Source: Verrucomicrobium sp. BvORR034 (GTDB taxonomy: Bacteria > Verrucomicrobiota > Verrucomicrobiia > Verrucomicrobiales > Verrucomicrobiaceae). From it: a DNA stretch of 64,000 nucleotides. Position numbers and translations under genes: made by a program. The notes beneath the pieces were generated by a model. It was not told the origin of the DNA. It made no database searches and worked only from the letters and a program-made list of their open reading frames with translations. Of this stretch, positions 60,386 to 64,000 are shown in pieces. The stretch is from positions 62,001 to 126,000 of the forward strand of contig NZ_BATQ01000067.1 of NCBI RefSeq assembly GCF_000739635.1, given 5' to 3'. The first letter of the stretch is position 1, and each line of letters starts with the position of its first letter.

Positions 60386-61957
60386 TCAGCCGTGCCCTGC
60401 CATGTGGGTGCCGATCACGGCCAGGTCGGCGGTGGCGGTGGGGGTCTCGTAGGTGATCTGGCCGCCGCTCATGACGAGGAGGCGGTCGGTGATTTTGAGG
60501 AGTTCGTCGAGGTCGGAACTGACCACGAGGACGGCGACGCCGCGATCGCGGGCTTCGGTGATCTTCTGGTGCACGAAGTCGGTTGCGGCGAAGTCGAGCC
60601 CGAAGCAGGGCTCGGAGACGACGAGGATCTTGAGGGGTAGGGTGGAGAGTTCCCGGGCAAGGATGGCCCGCTGGACGTTGCCGCCGGAGAGATCGCGAAT
60701 GGGCGTGTCTGGCCCGCGGGTCTTGATGGAATAAGCCTCGATGAGTGGCAGGGCGGATTTGCGAATGGCGCGGAAGTTGAGAAGCCATTTCCAGCGTGCT
60801 TGAGGAGGCTGGTCAAAGGTGCGCAGGGCGATGTTTTCCGCCATGCTGAGCATGGGGGCGCAGGCGTTGCGGAGCGGCTCCTCCGGCAAGGTGTGGAACT
60901 GGTGGGCGAGGATGTCCCGGCGGGTGCCGTGGTAGGGCTGGCCATGGGCCTCCAGAGAGCCTGTGGCTGCGGGGCGCTGGCCGCCGAGCACCTCCATGAG
61001 CTCCCTTTGACCGTTTCCTGCGACTCCGGCAATCCCGAGAACCTCGCCCTCGGCGAGTTCAAAGGAGACGTCCTTCACGGCGGTGAGTCCATTGTCACCT
61101 AGAACCGAGAGCTGCTTGACCCGGAGTGCAGTGCGTCGGCTGGATGTGGAAGTTGTCGCTCGCGGTGCAGACGGAACAGGTTTGGCGCTGGAGGTTCCGC
61201 CCATCATCATGGCTGCCAGGGAGTCGCGGTCCAGGTCCTTCACTTTGCCTTGGCCGGCTAGCTTGCCCCGGCGGAGCACGGTGACGTCGTCTGCAAAGGA
61301 AAAGACCTCGCGGAACTTATGCGTGATGATGATGATGCTCAGCCTGCCCGCTACGGTCATCTGGCGTAGCAGGGCGAGCACCTCGGTGGCCTCGGCGGGG
61401 GTGAGCACGGAGGTGGGCTCATCCAGAATAAGGATGCGACTCTTGAGGTAGAGCTGCTTGAGGATCTCCGTCTTCTGCTTCTCTCCAGCGGCGAGCTCGG
61501 AGGCGCGCTTGTGAAGGGGCACCTTGAACGGGGCCTCCGTGGCCATGAATTCCTCCAGGCGGGCGGTTTCCCTTTTCCAGTTCACCGCTGCAGGCACATC
61601 TGGTCGGGAGAGCACCAGATTCTCCGTGACGGTCATGCTGGGCACCAAGGTAAAATGCTGGTACACCATGCCGATGCCGTATTTCCTCGCATCCGAAGGG
61701 TGCTGGATCTCGCGGACATGGCCGCCCACCATGATCTCACCAGAGGTGGCCGGGTGAAAACCCATGACACACTTCACCAGGGTGCTCTTGCCAGCGCCGT
61801 TCTCACCCAGCAGGGCGTGCACGGTGCCCGGTGGCACGGTAAGGGAGATCTCATCGGCGGCAGTGAAGTCGCCGAACTTCTTGGTGATGCGGTAGAGGTC
61901 CAGTGAGGCTGGGGCCTGGGTGAATCTCTCCAGATTTTCCGGTGGGATGAGAGTCAT
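60386..61957 (-). CDS. ABC transporter ATP-binding protein, BMP/Nup nucleoside type (two NBDs)
   Basis: A protein of 523 aa with two nucleotide-binding domains. The first has Walker A GENGAGKST, an unusual signature LAAGEKQKTEILKQLY, and Walker B ILILDEPTSVLT. The second has a degenerate Walker A (GVAGNGQREL), an intact LSGGNVQR signature and a Walker B-like LVVSEPCFGLDF. This pattern matches NupA/YufO-type ATPases paired with BMP-family binding proteins for purine nucleosides. It is followed in transcription order by nothing in this strand; the permease genes lie just upstream. It fits the purine-uptake theme seen at the left end of the window. Confidence 0.88.
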   Translation of the reverse strand: MTLIPPENLERFTQAPASLDLYRITKKFGDFTAADEISLTVPPGTVHALLGENGAGKSTLVKCVMGFHPATSGEIMVGGHVREIQHPSDARKYGIGMVYQHFTLVPSMTVTENLVLSRPDVPAAVNWKRETARLEEFMATEAPFKVPLHKRASELAAGEKQKTEILKQLYLKSRILILDEPTSVLTPAEATEVLALLRQMTVAGRLSIIIITHKFREVFSFADDVTVLRRGKLAGQGKVKDLDRDSLAAMMMGGTSSAKPVPSAPRATTSTSSRRTALRVKQLSVLGDNGLTAVKDVSFELAEGEVLGIAGVAGNGQRELMEVLGGQRPAATGSLEAHGQPYHGTRRDILAHQFHTLPEEPLRNACAPMLSMAENIALRTFDQPPQARWKWLLNFRAIRKSALPLIEAYSIKTRGPDTPIRDLSGGNVQRAILARELSTLPLKILVVSEPCFGLDFAATDFVHQKITEARDRGVAVLVVSSDLDELLKITDRLLVMSGGQITYETPTATADLAVIGTHMAGHG

Positions 61958-61975
61958 GACAGGAACGGGAAAAAA

Positions 61976-62890
61976 TTACTCACCCGTGGCGAGGGCCCCC
62001 GGGGCGCCAGCGAGTGATTTCTTGGTCGAGCAGGTGATGACCATGACGATCAGCGTCAGGACGTAGGGGGAGGCATTCCAAAGGTAATAACCTGTCTGGA
62101 TGCCGGCGGCTTGGAGCGCGGGACCTACGGACTGAGCCCCGCCGAAGAGCAGCGAGGCCACGAGACACATCTTGGGATCCCAGCGGGCAAAGATGACGAG
62201 GGCGACAGCCATGAGCCCCTGGCCACCGGAGATGGCCTCGGTCCAGGCTCCGGGATAGTAGAGAGACAGGTAGGAACCGCCCACGGCGGCCAGGCCGCTT
62301 CCCGCCATGGCTGCCCAGGTGCGGACGGCCTTCAATGAGATGCCGAGAGCCCGGGCGGCGGAAGGCTGGTCTCCCGCAGCGCGGATCTGCAAGCCCCAGC
62401 GAGTGCTGCGAAGGAACCACGCCAGGAAGTAGGCGGTGAGCAGCCCCAGGAAAAAGAGGGGGCAGATGCGGAGCGCGGCCTGGATCTGGGTGGAGTCGCT
62501 CCAGGCCCCGAGGGGGATGCCGGGCAGAAGCGGGGCGCTGGGCTGGATGTAGGGTTTGCCAAAGAAGAAGGCGATGCCGCTGCCAAAGAGCATGAGGGCG
62601 ATGCCGACGGCAATGTCATTGGTTCGAGGTAATTGTGACAGCCACGCGAAGAGGAGCCCGAGCAGCATGCCCACTCCCATGGCGGCGAGTACTCCGTACC
62701 AGGGGGAGCCGGAGTGGTAGGAGACGGCATAGGCCGTCATGGCCCCGGCCAGGAGGGAGCCTTCCTGGCCCAGATTGATCTTGCCGCTCTTTTCCGTGAG
62801 GCATTCTCCCAGGCTGACAAAGAGGAAGGGCGTGCCTCCGCGCACCGCTCCAGCCAGGATGGCCATTGTGACAAGCCAGAATGAATCCAT
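61976..62890 (-). CDS. ABC transporter permease, BMP/Nup nucleoside type
   Basis: A protein of 304 aa with about eight hydrophobic segments. It begins MDSFWLVTMAILAGAVRGGT and has the G-E-x-x-x-x-K-x-G-x-x-N-L-G-Q-E-G pattern as GECLTEKSGKINLGQEGSLL, which is the hallmark of BPD_transp_2 (YufQ/NupC-like) permeases. Late ARWDPKMCLVASLLFGGAQS is also typical. It is the second permease of the transporter, lying 18 bp upstream of the ATPase gene and 18 bp downstream of the first permease gene. Confidence 0.9.
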   Translation of the reverse strand: MDSFWLVTMAILAGAVRGGTPFLFVSLGECLTEKSGKINLGQEGSLLAGAMTAYAVSYHSGSPWYGVLAAMGVGMLLGLLFAWLSQLPRTNDIAVGIALMLFGSGIAFFFGKPYIQPSAPLLPGIPLGAWSDSTQIQAALRICPLFFLGLLTAYFLAWFLRSTRWGLQIRAAGDQPSAARALGISLKAVRTWAAMAGSGLAAVGGSYLSLYYPGAWTEAISGGQGLMAVALVIFARWDPKMCLVASLLFGGAQSVGPALQAAGIQTGYYLWNASPYVLTLIVMVITCSTKKSLAGAPGALATGE

Positions 62891-62908
62891 GACGTGGGTT
62901 TTAGGAAA

Positions 62909-64000
62909 TCAGGGTTTGAAGATCTTGAACCTGCCGTAGAGCGAGTCGCTGAAGAGGATGACCAGGAACACGAGCCCCTGGAAAACGAGCGAGGTGGAGT
63001 CAGGCAGCTTGTGGGCGCGCTGCAAGATGCCGGAGCTGGCGAGGATGCCGCCGAGCAACAGGGAGACGGGGACGATGGCCAGGGGGTGAAACCGGGCGAC
63101 GAAGGCCACCAGGATGCCTGCGTAGCCGAAACCTGCGGCCAGGGATTCATTGGCCCGGCCGTGAACGGCGGCGACCTCCACCATGCCGGCCACGCCCGCA
63201 CAGCCACCCGCCAGGAAACAGGTGATGAGCGTGGTGCGATTGACGGGGAGCCCTCCAAGGCGTGCCGCCTTGGGGTTGGCTCCTATAAACCGGGCCTGGA
63301 AACCGAAGGTGGTGCGCTGCATGAGAAACCACAGGATCACACAGGCCACGAGCCCGAAGGCCAGGCCCCAGTGGACCCGCATGGTGAAGTCTCCAAAGGT
63401 GATGCGGCCCAGCATGATCTCTTCTGCGATGGGGAAGCTGGAGGGCTTGTTCAGGCTGGTGGGGTCCTTCATGGGCCCGTTCACCAGATGATTGAGGATG
63501 GCGATGGAGATGTAGTTCAGCAGCAGGCTGCTGATGGTCTCGTTCACCCCGCGATACTGGCGCAGACCGGCAGAGAGGGAGATCCAGAGACCGCCCCAGA
63601 CAATGCCGGAAAGGGCCATGAAGCCGAGGGCCAGATGGTGCGGCCAGGCTGGGACCGCCAGACCGGCGATGACAGCTCCGATGCCGCCCATGACGAGGGC
63701 CCCTTCGTTGCCAATGACGATCATGCCCAGCCGCGCTGGCAGGGCCGTGCAGAGGGCAGTGAGCATCAGCGGGGCGGTCCGCATCAGGGTGTTCTGAAAG
63801 GCGAACCAACTGCCAAAGGAGGCCTTGTAGATGCTGGCGTACACCTTGAAGGGATCCTGCCCCTGCGCTTTGCAGAAGAGACCGAACAGGACCAGCGCCA
63901 GAAGGATGGCTCCCAGTGGGATGAGGATGGCTTCAAACGCCGGTCCCCAGGCGCGTCGCAGCCGGGGACTGGCAGGGAGCGGGGCCAGCCCGGCAGATCC
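62909..64000 (-). CDS. ABC transporter permease, BMP/Nup nucleoside type, partial (start outside window)
   Basis: The frame stays open from the stop at 62909 to the right edge, so the start lies beyond the window and about 364 residues are visible. The first visible part contains a hydrophobic segment (IPLGAILLALVLFGLF). It then has YASIYKASFGSWFAFQNTLM and ARLGMIVIGNEGALVMGGIG, the conserved pattern of YufP/NupB-like permeases. About eight further hydrophobic segments follow. It pairs with the next permease and the ATPase. A BMP-type lipoprotein gene might be found just outside the window, but that is only expected, not seen. Confidence 0.9.
   Translation of the reverse strand, partial: GSAGLAPLPASPRLRRAWGPAFEAILIPLGAILLALVLFGLFCKAQGQDPFKVYASIYKASFGSWFAFQNTLMRTAPLMLTALCTALPARLGMIVIGNEGALVMGGIGAVIAGLAVPAWPHHLALGFMALSGIVWGGLWISLSAGLRQYRGVNETISSLLLNYISIAILNHLVNGPMKDPTSLNKPSSFPIAEEIMLGRITFGDFTMRVHWGLAFGLVACVILWFLMQRTTFGFQARFIGANPKAARLGGLPVNRTTLITCFLAGGCAGVAGMVEVAAVHGRANESLAAGFGYAGILVAFVARFHPLAIVPVSLLLGGILASSGILQRAHKLPDSTSLVFQGLVFLVILFSDSLYGRFKIFKP

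Overview
The window looks like a chromosome segment of a GC-rich member of the Verrucomicrobiota, close to Verrucomicrobium, Prosthecobacter or Roseimicrobium. The main evidence is a complete Verru_Chthon cassette (proteins A, B, C and D) beside a PEP-CTERM autotransporter-repeat protein. An ECF sigma factor of the Rhodopirellula/Verrucomicrobium type, a Tat-exported Gfo/Idh/MocA oxidoreductase, two bactofilins and a class II (eukaryote-like) glutamine synthetase fit the same picture. No rRNA, tRNA, CRISPR array, prophage or intact insertion sequence was recognised.

Left end, 1-11.9 kb: a purine-salvage and purine-breakdown region. It holds uraH (cut by the window edge), uraD, the FAD subunit of a xanthine dehydrogenase, a MocA-like cytidylyltransferase, an 8-oxoguanine/guanine-type deaminase, an AzgA-type purine permease, a fused iron-sulfur plus molybdopterin dehydrogenase subunit, a Tsx-like outer-membrane nucleoside channel and a LysR regulator. 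Together these would import nucleosides or bases, deaminate guanine-type bases, oxidise hypoxanthine/xanthine to urate and process 5-hydroxyisourate and OHCU. No urate oxidase is visible. At the far right end (60.4-64 kb) is a BMP/Nup-type ABC transporter, a second purine-nucleoside import candidate.

12-29.9 kb: mostly housekeeping. It contains an atypical FixJ/NarL-like regulator, fumC, rpsN, an FmdB-like zinc ribbon, a CorC/HlyC-type membrane protein, nadA, two bactofilins (one with zinc ribbons), a flavin disulfide reductase, gyrB and gyrA, an orphan 566-aa protein and a DUF2237 protein. Strong hairpin terminators separate several units.

29.9-31.4 kb: a gene-free stretch of about 1.4 kb, packed with short hairpins, related 45-100 bp repeats and a spaced inverted repeat. 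31.4-38.7 kb: a DUF1460 amidase-like protein, a TPM protein, fabG, then a tight three-gene signalling unit (GAF histidine kinase, receiver fused to a retropepsin-like domain, small membrane protein), then an ankyrin protein. The three-gene unit is the best candidate here for an undescribed system.

39-51.4 kb: one long minus-strand unit reading sigma factor, FecR/PA14 protein, autotransporter-repeat PEP-CTERM protein, then cassette proteins A, B, C and D. It looks like a self-regulated pseudopilin-like surface or secretion assembly. 51.8-60.4 kb: a cell-envelope operon (PgeF, alpha/beta hydrolase, GNAT, L,D-transpeptidase), glutamine synthetase, an overlapping mini-kinase/PP2C pair, a DUF4062-like protein, the Gfo/Idh/MocA protein and a coiled-coil membrane protein.
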